A stretch of 64,000 bases of DNA from Streptomyces sp. NBC_01275 (GCF_026340655.1 NZ_JAPEOZ010000001.1:4526001-4590000), one strand, 5' to 3'. Shown: positions 31,849 to 38,938, counted from the first letter of the stretch. Notes: generated from the letters alone by a model not told the origin. Numbers and translations are program-made.

Positions 31849-32871
31849 TCAGGGGTTGAGGCCCTTGCTCCGCAGCCAGGACATGGGGTCGATGCCGTCG
31901 GCGCTGCCGTTCGGGTGGACCTCGAGGTGGAGGTGGGCGCCGGTGACGTTCCCGGTGGCGCCGACGCGGCCGATGACGTCGCCCGTGCCGACCTTCTGGC
32001 CGACACTGACGCTGATCGACGACTGGTGGCAGAACCACAGCTCGGTTCCGTCGTCCAGAGTCAGGATGGTGCGGTAGCCGTAGGAACCGGCCCAGCCCGC
32101 CTCGGTGACGGTCCCGCTGTGGACGGCCTTGATGAGGGTGCCCGTGGGCGCGGCGAAGTCGAGGCCGGTGTGGTACCCGGACGACCAGAGCGAGCCGGCC
32201 TGACCGAAGGTCGAGGTGATGGTGTACGAGGAGGTCGGCAGCGTGTACTGCTTGGCCAGCTCGGCCAGGCGCGCGGCCTCGGCCTTCTTCTTGGCCTCCG
32301 CTTCCGCCTTCTCCTTCGCGGCCGCGGCCTTGGCCTTGGCTTCCTTCTCGGCCTTGGCGGTCGCGGCGGCCTCTGCCTTGGCGGCGGCGACCTTGGCCTT
32401 CGCCTCGATCTGCGTCTGCTGCGACTCGGCCTGCGCCATGATCCGGCTGCGCAGCGCCTCGCCGGCGTCGGCGGCGCCGCCCTGGGCGGTGTCGTCGGAC
32501 TCGGTGCCGAAGCTGCTGAGGGCGGGCGCGGGCTCCGGGGGGGCGTCGTCCTCCGTGAGAAGGCCGCCCACCGAGGGGAGGTCGGGCATGGAGATGGAGA
32601 CCGGCGCCTTGCCGGTGTTGGCGCTGGCCATGCCGCCCGCGCTGACGGCGGCTATGACGCCGACGCCGAGGACGGTGGAGCTGCGGGCGAACCCGCCGCC
32701 GCGCTGCTTGGCGACGCGGTGCTTGCCGCGTACCGGGCGAACGGACTCCGCGGTGGGGTTCCATTCCTCCCAGGGGCCCTCGTCGGTGCGGTAGGTGCCG
32801 AAGCCGAAGGTCTCGGGGGAACGCTGGCCCGGCACGAACGGGGCTTCTGGGGCAGGCGGGTTGGACGCCAC
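31849..32871 (-). CDS. M23 (LytM) cell wall peptidase
   Basis: A 340-residue exported peptidoglycan hydrolase. After a cytoplasmic-looking leader, a hydrophobic segment with SSTVLGVGVIAAVSAGGMASA (about residues 62-82) acts as signal or anchor. Residues 130-195 are an Ala/Lys/Glu-rich coiled coil, and residues 215-335 form the LytM domain with zinc ligands in HTGLDFAAP and HLHLEVHPNG. It probably trims peptidoglycan during growth or spore germination. Its transcript carries a c-di-AMP riboswitch, as known for other Streptomyces wall-lytic genes. The ATG at 32871 follows GGAAAGGAG. Confidence 0.9.
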   Translation of the reverse strand: MASNPPAPEAPFVPGQRSPETFGFGTYRTDEGPWEEWNPTAESVRPVRGKHRVAKQRGGGFARSSTVLGVGVIAAVSAGGMASANTGKAPVSISMPDLPSVGGLLTEDDAPPEPAPALSSFGTESDDTAQGGAADAGEALRSRIMAQAESQQTQIEAKAKVAAAKAEAAATAKAEKEAKAKAAAAKEKAEAEAKKKAEAARLAELAKQYTLPTSSYTITSTFGQAGSLWSSGYHTGLDFAAPTGTLIKAVHSGTVTEAGWAGSYGYRTILTLDDGTELWFCHQSSISVSVGQKVGTGDVIGRVGATGNVTGAHLHLEVHPNGSADGIDPMSWLRSKGLNP

Positions 32872-32889
32872 GCGGGCGTACTCCTTTCC

Positions 32890-33060
32890 TTCCGTCGCCT
32901 ACCGGGTTAGCTGACGGGTTCGGAGCGGGAAGGTCTCCTACGCGCGTATACCGGCCGTTGCCACACGGCGGCTTCCGCGAGATTCACCCCAAGGTGGTGG
33001 TTCCCCGGTTCCCTTGCGGGATTCGGCAGTGCGCACGGAGCCGACTCTTGTGTCGGCTGG
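32890..33060 (-). ncRNA. c-di-AMP riboswitch (ydaO/yuaA type)
   Basis: On the minus strand the leader of the M23 gene contains the conserved ydaO blocks in order: CCGAATCCCGCAAGGGAACC, then GGGGAACC, TTGGGGTGAATC, and finally CCGAACCCGTCAGCTAACC with GGTAGGCG. The 3' end is about 20 bases before the start codon. In Streptomyces this class turns wall-hydrolase genes down when c-di-AMP is high. Boundaries are approximate. Confidence 0.87.
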
Positions 33061-33136
33061 GACGACCGCGCTGCGTTATCGAACGTTAATAGACCTAGGG
33101 GTGGGTTTCCAAGCTGTTCCCCTTGATCAACAACAT

Positions 33137-33162
33137 TCATGGCCTGGACTTTCAGGCCATGA
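33137..33162. repeat. Perfect 10-bp inverted repeat upstream of the riboswitch
   Basis: Arms TCATGGCCTG/CAGGCCATGA with a 6-base loop. It lies between the tRNA-fMet terminator and the riboswitch, where the peptidase promoter is expected. Could be an operator; no T-run supports a terminator. Confidence 0.7.
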
Positions 33163-33297
33163 CCGGTGAAAAACGGGCGAGTTGACCTCACCTCGGGAAC
33201 GCTTCAGCAGTCACACGCGTTTTGATGGTGACTCAGCTGTTATGCGCAGGGCGGTCGAGCGGTCACGAGGGGTGACGACATGAGGAAGGCAAACAAA

Positions 33298-33333
33298 CCG
33301 AGGGCCGGAACCCTTTCGGATTCCGGCCCTCGG
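33298..33333 (-). terminator. Terminator after tRNA-fMet
   Basis: Perfect 13-bp stem CCGAGGGCCGGAA with a 10-base loop, followed on the minus strand by TTTGTTTGCC. It lies 7 bp after the tRNA. Confidence 0.88.
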
Positions 33334-33340
33334 CCTTCAG

Positions 33341-33414
33341 TAGCGGGGACAGGATTTGAACCTGCGACCTCTGGGTTATGAGCCCAGCGAGCTACCGAGC
33401 TGCTCCACCCCGCG
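33341..33414 (-). tRNA. tRNA-fMet (CAT), initiator
   Basis: A 74-nt cloverleaf with anticodon CAT. The three consecutive G:C pairs of the anticodon stem (GGGCTCATAACCC) and the unpaired first position (C1 opposite U72) mark it as the initiator tRNA. A TACAGT box (minus strand, 33429-33434) sits 15 bases upstream, at the stop codon of the neighbouring RibD-like gene. CCA is not encoded. Confidence 0.93.
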
Positions 33415-33434
33415 TCGTTGTTGACTTAACTGTA

Positions 33435-34577
33435 TCACCCGCTCAGGTGCAGGTTCGCCACCTGCGCCCGCTCCTCGTATTCCGGGAGTACGACGACGTC
33501 GACGCCCTCGGCCGCGAGGAGCCCGGTGCCGTCCGCCTCCGTGACGAAGGTGTTGGGCTCCCGCCAGGCCGTGACGACCCGGCGCACGCCCGCGTCGAGG
33601 ATGAGACGGGCGCAGGGGGTGGGGCGGGAGGAGCGGTGCGCGCAGGGCTCCAGGCTGCTGTAGACGGTGGCGCCGGGCAGCCGGGGGTCGGCGGGGTCGA
33701 GCTTGGCGAGGGCGGCCTCCTCGGCGTGCACGACCGGGTCGCCGGCCTCCCGGGAGTGGCCGCGCGCCAGCTCCGTGCCGTCGGCGGCCACGATCACCGC
33801 GCCGACGCTGAAGGCGGTCCGCGAGGGAGGACACTCGGCCGCGAGATCGCAGGCCAGGGCCAGCCAGCGGCGGTCGGCCGCGGAGGGGAGCGGGCCGGCG
33901 CCGGGGGCGGTGGGCTCGTAGCGCATGAGGACCACGTCCTCGATCCGCCGGGTCTCGGTCAGGCGCAGGCGTCCGCCCTGGTAGCCGCCCGGGCCGAAGA
34001 GGCGGGGCGCGTCCGGGTCGCCCACGAGGAGCGGGGCGAGGACGAGCTGGAGTTCGTCGGCGAGGCCCTGCTGGAGCAATTGGGTGTGGATGGTTCCGCC
34101 GCCCTCGACCATGAGCCGGCGTACGCCGCGCTCGGCGTGGAGGTGCTCGAGGAGCCGCCGCCAGTCCAGTTCGGGGCCGAGGGGGACGACATCGGCGGCG
34201 AGCCCCAGCGACCGGGCCCGGACCGCGCCCTTCTCGGTCGTGTACACGACCTTCTCGCCGCCCGTGTGCCAGAACTTCGCCGCCGGGTCGAGGTCGCCGG
34301 AGCCGCTGACGGTGACCTTCAGGGGGTACTCCGCCTTCCCGGCCGCCACCCGTACGGTGCGCCGCTCGGGGGAGTTCACCAGCAGCCGGGGGTTGTCGGC
34401 GCGGATGGTGCCGGCGCCGACGAGGATCGCGTCGACGCCGGCCCGCACCTCGTCGACCCGGTCGAAGTCGGCGGGGCTGGAGAGCAGCAGGCGCTCGGGG
34501 GAGGTGTCGTCGAGGTAGCCGTCGAGGGAGACGGCGGCGGACAGCAGGACGTACGGGTACAGGTACGGGTACGACAT
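33435..34577 (-). CDS. RibD-like reductase-deaminase with swapped domain order
   Basis: A 380-residue bifunctional protein. The N-terminal half (about 8-225) is a RibD-type/dihydrofolate-reductase-fold reductase (VSLDGYLDD, VGAGTIRADNP, MVEGGGTIHTQLL). The C-terminal half (about 235-375) is a zinc deaminase (HAEEAAL, LEPCAHRSSRPTPC). Canonical RibD has the deaminase first. The pair of activities would convert the GTP cyclohydrolase II product toward 5-amino-6-ribitylaminouracil phosphate. It is divergent from a marR-type gene, with a palindrome in the shared control region, and a GTP cyclohydrolase II gene lies beyond marR. The start ATG at 34577 follows GGAGAG. An alternative is a related antibiotic-type pteridine pathway. 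Confidence 0.85.
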   Translation of the reverse strand: MSYPYLYPYVLLSAAVSLDGYLDDTSPERLLLSSPADFDRVDEVRAGVDAILVGAGTIRADNPRLLVNSPERRTVRVAAGKAEYPLKVTVSGSGDLDPAAKFWHTGGEKVVYTTEKGAVRARSLGLAADVVPLGPELDWRRLLEHLHAERGVRRLMVEGGGTIHTQLLQQGLADELQLVLAPLLVGDPDAPRLFGPGGYQGGRLRLTETRRIEDVVLMRYEPTAPGAGPLPSAADRRWLALACDLAAECPPSRTAFSVGAVIVAADGTELARGHSREAGDPVVHAEEAALAKLDPADPRLPGATVYSSLEPCAHRSSRPTPCARLILDAGVRRVVTAWREPNTFVTEADGTGLLAAEGVDVVVLPEYEERAQVANLHLSG

Positions 34578-34609
34578 CGGCGCGGCTCTCCAGGAACGAC
34601 GGCAGGGTC

Positions 34610-34638
34610 TTGGTTCAAGTTTGAAACAAACCTACACT
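34610..34638 (+). promoter_or_regulatory. marR promoter with operator 1 in the spacer
   Basis: TTGGTT (34610-34615), a 17-base spacer and TACACT (34633-34638). The palindrome TTCAAGTTTGAA (34614-34625) overlaps the -35 box and spacer. It also lies between the divergent RibD-like and marR genes. Confidence 0.68.
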
Positions 34639-34645
34639 GGGTGGC

Positions 34646-35170
34646 ATGACGACCCGCTGGCTCACCCCCGAGGAGCAGCGCGCCTGGCGCGCGTACATCG
34701 CCGCGACGCACCTCCTGGAGGACGCGATCGACCGACAGCTCCAGCAGGACGCCGGCATGCCCCACCTGTACTACTCCATCCTCGCCAATCTCTCCGAGAC
34801 GCCGGAGCGTCAGCTGCGTATGACCGACCTGGCCGAGCGGACGAAGATCACCCGCAGTCGACTGACGTACGCGGTGACGCGGCTGGAGAAGGACGGGCTG
34901 GTCCGGCGGGAGAACTGCCGGTGGGACAAGCGGGGCAGCGTCGCCGTCCTGACCGACGAGGGGATGGCCGTACTGGAACGGACCGCCCCGGGCCATGTCG
35001 AGACCGTGCGGGACTCGCTGTTCGCTCACCTGAACGAGGAGCAGGTGGGGCAGCTGGAGGAGATCTGCACGGGCATCGCTCGGGCGCTGGAGGAGGACGG
35101 GACGCGGCCGGCGGACGACGACGTGCCGTGGCGGAGGCGGTCGTCGCCGCCGTCGTCGTCCTGTTCGTGA
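34646..35170 (+). CDS. MarR family regulator of the rib-like module
   Basis: A 174-residue MarR regulator, winged helix at about residues 40-135: the helix-turn-helix is RMTDLAERTKITRSRLTYAV and the wing follows in RRENCRWDKRGSVAVLTDEG. The ATG at 34646 lies 7 bases after a TACACT box, so the transcript may be nearly leaderless. Palindromes of the TTCAAATTTGAA type stand in its own promoter and upstream of the downstream cyclohydrolase gene, so it probably represses itself, the divergent RibD-like gene and the cyclohydrolase gene. The C-terminal 20 residues are low-complexity. Confidence 0.88.
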   Translation: MTTRWLTPEEQRAWRAYIAATHLLEDAIDRQLQQDAGMPHLYYSILANLSETPERQLRMTDLAERTKITRSRLTYAVTRLEKDGLVRRENCRWDKRGSVAVLTDEGMAVLERTAPGHVETVRDSLFAHLNEEQVGQLEEICTGIARALEEDGTRPADDDVPWRRRSSPPSSSCS

Positions 35171-35187
35171 TCTGGGTCGCAATCCAG

Positions 35188-35216
35188 TTGCTTCAAATTT
35201 AAAACATGGGTAGGGT
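35188..35216 (+). promoter_or_regulatory. Cyclohydrolase promoter with operator 2 in the spacer
   Basis: TTGCTT (35188-35193), a 17-base spacer and TAGGGT (35211-35216). The palindrome TTCAAATTTAAA (35192-35203) has exactly the same offset from the -35 box as operator 1 in the marR promoter. Confidence 0.66.
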
Positions 35217-35234
35217 CTCGAAGCGAGGGCCTGC

Positions 35235-35246
35235 TTCAAATCTGAA
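35235..35246. promoter_or_regulatory. MarR operator 3
   Basis: TTCAAATCTGAA, extended to the 8-bp arms CTGCTTCA/TGAAGCAG. It lies 43 bp downstream of operator 2, about four helical turns, just after the predicted transcription start. Confidence 0.6.
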
Positions 35247-35266
35247 GCAGATGCTCGTTTTGCTCC

Positions 35267-35308
35267 TTGTCGCTTGTCGCTTGTCGCTTGTCGCTTGTCG
35301 CTTGTCGC
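35267..35308 (+). repeat. Heptanucleotide tandem repeat in the cyclohydrolase leader
   Basis: TTGTCGC is repeated six times exactly, then degenerates into TTGTTCTTCGCTGC and GTTCTTC repeats. It lies in the predicted 5' untranslated region, about 85 bp before the start codon. Confidence 0.9.
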
Positions 35309-35391
35309 TTGTTCTTCGCTGCTTGCCTCTTGCCGTTAGTTCTCTGTTCTTCGTTCTTCGTTCTTTGTTTCACCGGACCCGGGAGACCCGC

Positions 35392-36036
35392 ATGCCCGAC
35401 ACCCCCGCCGCCGCCACCCAGCGCGCCCGCGTCCGCGTACCGCTGCGCTTCCCCGACGGATACTCCGTCGACGCCGAACTCGTCACCTTCCACGGTCTGG
35501 CCGACGGCCTCGAGCATGTCGCCGTCGTCCTCGGCGAACCGGCCCCCGGCGCCGTCCCGCTGGTCCGGCTGCACTCCGAGTGCCTGACCGGGGACGTCTT
35601 CGGCTCCGCGCGCTGCGACTGCGGACCCCAGCTGCGCGAGGCGGTCGAGCGGATAGCCGAGACGGGCGGCGTCCTGCTCTACCTCCGTCAGGAGGGCCGC
35701 GGCATCGGCCTCTACAACAAGCTCGACGCGTACGCCCTCCAGGACCAGGGCCTGGACACCTACGAGGCGAACGCCGCCCTCGGGCTGCCGGAGGACGGCC
35801 GGGACTACACCGCCGCCGCCCAGATGCTGCGCGCCCTCGGCATCACCGAGCTGGACCTGCTGTCCAACAACCCCGACAAGGCGGAGCAGTTGAGGGGACT
35901 GGGCACGGACGTCCACGACCGGGTCCCGACGGGCGTCTTCACGACCCCGCACAACGTCCGCTACCTGCGCGCGAAGGTCCTGCAGACCCAGCACACGCTG
36001 CCGCTGGCGGACCTCACGGAGCTCAGCGTCAGCTGA
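35392..36036 (+). CDS. GTP cyclohydrolase II (RibA-like)
   Basis: A 214-residue single-domain enzyme that opens GTP to 2,5-diamino-6-ribosylaminopyrimidinone phosphate. The zinc ligands are in ECLTGDVFGSARCDCGPQL, and the GTP-binding and catalytic region in RQEGRGIGLYNKLDAYALQD. There is no dihydroxybutanone phosphate synthase domain, unlike the usual fused RibBA. I take the ATG at 35392 after GGGAGA; an upstream ATG at 35206 would prepend translated tandem repeats. It lies 221 bp after marR with its own promoter and operators. The 3' end overlaps the convergent Nudix gene by 8 bp. Confidence 0.88.
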   Translation: MPDTPAAATQRARVRVPLRFPDGYSVDAELVTFHGLADGLEHVAVVLGEPAPGAVPLVRLHSECLTGDVFGSARCDCGPQLREAVERIAETGGVLLYLRQEGRGIGLYNKLDAYALQDQGLDTYEANAALGLPEDGRDYTAAAQMLRALGITELDLLSNNPDKAEQLRGLGTDVHDRVPTGVFTTPHNVRYLRAKVLQTQHTLPLADLTELSVS

Positions 36037-36757
36037 TCCGGCCCGACGGGGAGTGGCCCTGGGAGGAGTCCCGGATGGAGTCCCGGAAGGGACCGTCGAG
36101 GGCGGCCCACTGGAGCAGCATGATGGCCTTGGCGTCGGCGATCGCTCCCGTGCGGACGAGGTCGAGGGCCTCGGCGAAGGGGAGTTCGACCACGGCGATG
36201 TCCTCGCCCTCGGCCGCCACGCCCGCCGTGTCGACGCCGGGGGCCGAGGCGTCGTAGGGGGCGGCGAAGAAGCTGAGGCGTTCGGTGACCGAGCCGGGGC
36301 TCATGTACACGTCGAAGACATGCTCGACCTCGTGGACGGCGCGTCCGGTCTCCTCGGCGGCCTCACGGCGGATCGCCTCCCGTGGATCGTCCCCGTCCAG
36401 GAGACCGGCGGCGGTCTCCAGCAGCATCCCGTCGGGGTGCCCGTTGACGTACGCGGGCAGCCGGAACTGACGGGTCAGCAGGACCGTGCGCCGGTCGGGG
36501 TCGTAGAGCAGGATCGTCGCGCCGTCGCCCCGGTCGTAGGTCTCGCGCCGCTCGCGGCTCCAGTGGCCGTCGCTGTGCCGGTAGTCGAAGGTGGTGCGCC
36601 GCAGGACGGACCAGTCGCAGGCGAGCACCTCCACCTCCTGGACGCGGACGCGCGGATTGCCGGTCAGGTCGCGCCCCTGACGGTCGAGGCCGGTGCGGCC
36701 GCGGGGGTCGGGGACGTCGATGCCGGGACGGGGCGCGGTTTCGAGGTCGTCGGTCAT
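36029..36757 (-). CDS. Nudix hydrolase, ADP-ribose pyrophosphatase-like
   Basis: A 242-residue Nudix protein. The box G-x5-E-x7-REUxEExGU is read in GLLDGDDPREAIRREAAEET (about residues 118-137). Sequence before the box (TVLLTRQFRLPAYVNGHPDG) resembles NudF/ADP-ribose pyrophosphatase enzymes. The first 40 residues are less conserved. Its ATG overlaps the TGA of the preceding DUF4406 gene as ATGA, so the two are translationally coupled. Confidence 0.86.
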   Translation of the reverse strand: MTDDLETAPRPGIDVPDPRGRTGLDRQGRDLTGNPRVRVQEVEVLACDWSVLRRTTFDYRHSDGHWSRERRETYDRGDGATILLYDPDRRTVLLTRQFRLPAYVNGHPDGMLLETAAGLLDGDDPREAIRREAAEETGRAVHEVEHVFDVYMSPGSVTERLSFFAAPYDASAPGVDTAGVAAEGEDIAVVELPFAEALDLVRTGAIADAKAIMLLQWAALDGPFRDSIRDSSQGHSPSGRIS

Positions 36758-37155
36758 CGGCGGCCGCCCGAAGTGTCGTGTACGTCGGCCGGTCGAGGTA
36801 CGTCGGCGAGGTCGCCGTAGGTCTTCTTGCCCAGAGCGTGGGCCCGGGCGATCATGCGGTCCGCGCCCTGGGACGGGCCCCCGATGCGCAGGACCGCGTC
36901 GCAGCGGTCGAGCAGGCGTTCGGCGACGGGGTGGAAGAGTTCGTCGAAGAGCGGGTCGCCCGGGGCGGTGCTGCCGGCCGCCTCCAGCAGGGGCAGCGCG
37001 AGCGCCTCGCCGGTGACGGGCAGATGCCCGGCGCGGTACAGGGCGAGGGCGGCCTCGTTCATGGCGCGTACGTTGGCCGCGAGCTTCGCGGGGTCGTCGC
37101 CGGTGCCGGAACGGTACGGGCCGGCTACCAGGATCATCAGCGGGGACTGGGGCAT
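36754..37155 (-). CDS. DUF4406 protein (nucleoside deoxyribosyltransferase-like)
   Basis: A 133-residue protein beginning MILVAGPYRSGTGDDPAKL after a short leader, with EALALPLLEAAG in the middle and DAVLRIGGPSQGADRMIARA near the end. This is the DUF4406 pattern, a Rossmann-like fold related to nucleoside 2-deoxyribosyltransferases. GAGGAG precedes the ATG at 37155. It is coupled to the Nudix gene by a 4-bp overlap and follows the DeoR gene by 87 bp, so the three probably form one operon around nucleotide or sugar metabolism. Activity unproven. Confidence 0.78.
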   Translation of the reverse strand: MPQSPLMILVAGPYRSGTGDDPAKLAANVRAMNEAALALYRAGHLPVTGEALALPLLEAAGSTAPGDPLFDELFHPVAERLLDRCDAVLRIGGPSQGADRMIARAHALGKKTYGDLADVPRPADVHDTSGGRR

Positions 37156-37242
37156 GGGGTGCTCCTCACAAGGCTCACAAGGCTCACAGGGCCCGGGCCC
37201 TGACGGGGCCTTGACGGGCCTTGACCGGCCTTCACGGGGCCC

Positions 37243-38040
37243 TCACGGGGCCAGATGGATCTCGACGCCCGCCTCGCGCAGGGCGTCCAGGGTCGGCGGG
37301 CCGCCGGGATGGGTGACGGGGTCGGCCGCCGCGGCGTCGGTGACGAAGGCGTGCGCGGCGTCGAGGGGAGCGACCTGACTGAAGGCGCGTACGCCCAGCT
37401 TGGTCGCGTCGGCCACCGCGATCGTGCGGGCGGCCTGGGCGAGGCCCGCCTGCTTGACGGCCGCGTCGTCGAGGGAGAACTCCGACCAGCCGTGCACCGC
37501 GTGCACCCCGCCGATCGACATCACGAACACGTCGAAGGCCAGGGAGTCGAGGGTGCGCAGGGCCAACGGCCCGACGAAGGACCGCTCGCCGGGACGGGAG
37601 CGGCCGCCGACGACCAGCAGTTCGATCCCGGGCCGGTCGGCCAGCCGCACCGCCGCCTGAAGACTGAGCACGGCCACGGTCAGCGGGGCCTGCGCGGCGA
37701 GTTGCTCCGCCACGTGCACGGTGGTGGTCCCGGCGTCGAGCAGCACGCGCGACCCCGGCTCGACCAGCCCGGCGACGGCGGCCCCGAGCCGGTCCTTCGT
37801 CGCCGTCTGCCACCCCTTCCGGGCCTCGAACCCCCCGCCCTCCTCCCGAGCCCGCGCGGCAACGGCCCCACCGTGCACCCGCCGCACCAGCCCCTGCCGC
37901 TCCAGCACGTCCAGATCCCTGCGCACGGTCATCTCCGAAACCCCCAGCCGCTGCGCGAGTTCGGCGACGGAGACCCGCTCCCCGGGCGGCTGGCCCTGGA
38001 CCAGCCGGAGGGTCAGGTCGAGACGGTTGGCTACACCCAT
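37243..38040 (-). CDS. DeoR family transcriptional regulator
   Basis: A 265-residue regulator. The N-terminal winged helix (about residues 8-60) has the family signature SVAELAQRLGVSEMTVRRDL followed by GLVRRVHGGAV. The C-terminal DeoR sensor domain (about 80-250) contains DAGTTTVHVAEQL and FVMSIGGVHAVHGWS, typical of binding a phosphorylated sugar. The ATG at 38040 is the first start compatible with the family N-terminus. A GAACAT/ATGTTC palindrome lies 32 bp upstream. DUF4406 and Nudix genes follow on the same strand. Confidence 0.88.
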   Translation of the reverse strand: MGVANRLDLTLRLVQGQPPGERVSVAELAQRLGVSEMTVRRDLDVLERQGLVRRVHGGAVAARAREEGGGFEARKGWQTATKDRLGAAVAGLVEPGSRVLLDAGTTTVHVAEQLAAQAPLTVAVLSLQAAVRLADRPGIELLVVGGRSRPGERSFVGPLALRTLDSLAFDVFVMSIGGVHAVHGWSEFSLDDAAVKQAGLAQAARTIAVADATKLGVRAFSQVAPLDAAHAFVTDAAAADPVTHPGGPPTLDALREAGVEIHLAP

Positions 38041-38071
38041 GACGGCATTTCTACCATGTAGGTGAGTGAAT

Positions 38072-38087
38072 GAACATGATGATGTTC
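38072..38087. promoter_or_regulatory. Candidate DeoR operator
   Basis: Palindrome GAACATGATGATGTTC (6-bp arms, 4-base centre), 32 bp upstream of the deoR-type start. Autoregulation is inferred from position. Confidence 0.5.
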
Positions 38088-38102
38088 GAATCGATCCGGG
38101 CA

Positions 38103-38142
38103 TAAAAGAAACCGCAGGTCAGATGATCTGTCCCGCGGTTCC
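38103..38142 (-). terminator. Terminator downstream of the TetR gene
   Basis: Hairpin with outer arms GGAACCGC/GCGGTTTC and an inner CAGAT/CTG stem, followed on the minus strand by TTTCTTTTAT. It lies 130 bp after the tetR-type stop; the sequence between (38143-38272) shows nothing recognisable. Confidence 0.65.
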
Positions 38143-38272
38143 ATCTAATGGATTCGGTGCCGGTACGTCTTCGCGACAGGGCCGAGGAGGGGGCTGGGCC
38201 GAGTCGCTTCCTGCCGAGCCGCCGGCTGCCCCAAGGTCCCTGCAGATCCATTGGCGGCGGAGTCGTTCCCGC

Positions 38273-38881
38273 CTATCGCGGCCCTGACGGTTCGACCGGT
38301 CGATTCGGCACAGCCTTGGCATTCTTGGCGGCGGCTGCCGCGACGGTTGCCAGGTCTTCGCCCGAGAAGCCGGCGCGGCTCAGCACCGCCAGGGATTTGT
38401 TCGTCGCCAGCGTGCACAACGCCAGCTCTGCCGCCTCCTGCTCACCGGCCCCCGCCGCCAGCAGCGCCTGCTCCAGCCTCGCCCGCAGACCGTCGATCAT
38501 GGCGCGAACCATCGCCCGGCCCTCCGCGTCGAGGGCCGGGAACTGCGTTGCCGACACCGTGAGCAGGCAGCCGTCCGGGACCGTCGGGTCGGCGATGCGG
38601 TTCAGGGCGACCTGCAGGTAGGCGGCCACAACGGCGCTCGGGCTCGGGTGGGGGCCGGACAGCGCCTGCTCGTACAGCGGGTGGTAAGTCTGCGCGTACC
38701 GTTGGAGGCTTTTCCGGAAGAGGGCGCTCTTGTCGCCGAAGGTGCCGTAGAGCGAGCCCCGGCCCAGGCCCGTGCCCTCGGTCAGGCGATCGATCGAGGC
38801 CTCCGAATAACCCCAGCGCCAGAAGACGTGCATCGCACGTCGTAGCGCCTCGTCCACGTCGAATTGCTTGCGGCCTGCCAT
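38273..38881 (-). CDS. TetR/AcrR family regulator
   Basis: A 202-residue regulator. The helix-turn-helix region (about 8-52) reads RAMHVFWRWGYSEASIDRL, then GTGLGRGSLYGTFGDKSALF. The C-terminal domain has VPDGCLLTVSATQFP, typical of the YxaF/LmrA-like group. It is divergent from an alpha/beta hydrolase with only 57 bp between starts, so it probably represses that gene and itself. The start ATG at 38881 gives the usual short N-terminus. Confidence 0.88.
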   Translation of the reverse strand: MAGRKQFDVDEALRRAMHVFWRWGYSEASIDRLTEGTGLGRGSLYGTFGDKSALFRKSLQRYAQTYHPLYEQALSGPHPSPSAVVAAYLQVALNRIADPTVPDGCLLTVSATQFPALDAEGRAMVRAMIDGLRARLEQALLAAGAGEQEAAELALCTLATNKSLAVLSRAGFSGEDLATVAAAAAKNAKAVPNRPVEPSGPR

Positions 38882-38901
38882 GGTCCGTCAGCCTACACAT
38901 C

Positions 38902-38931
38902 TTGTACCGATCGTTCAAAGATGGGTAGAGT
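38902..38931 (+). promoter_or_regulatory. Hydrolase promoter overlapping a TetR-type palindrome
   Basis: TTGTAC (38902-38907), 18-base spacer and TAGAGT (38926-38931), 8 bases before the hydrolase ATG. The imperfect palindrome TTGTACCGATCGTTCAA (38902-38918) covers the -35 box. Confidence 0.62.
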
Positions 38932-38938
38932 CGCCGGC

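Noticed and set aside
35206..35391. N-terminal extension of the cyclohydrolase from the ATG at 35206
   Set aside because: It would translate operator and heptanucleotide repeats into a hydrophobic Cys/Leu stretch; the ATG at 35392 has a ribosome site and matches the family.
38148..38621. Plus-strand frame opposite the TetR gene
   Set aside because: Antisense shadow without domain similarity.
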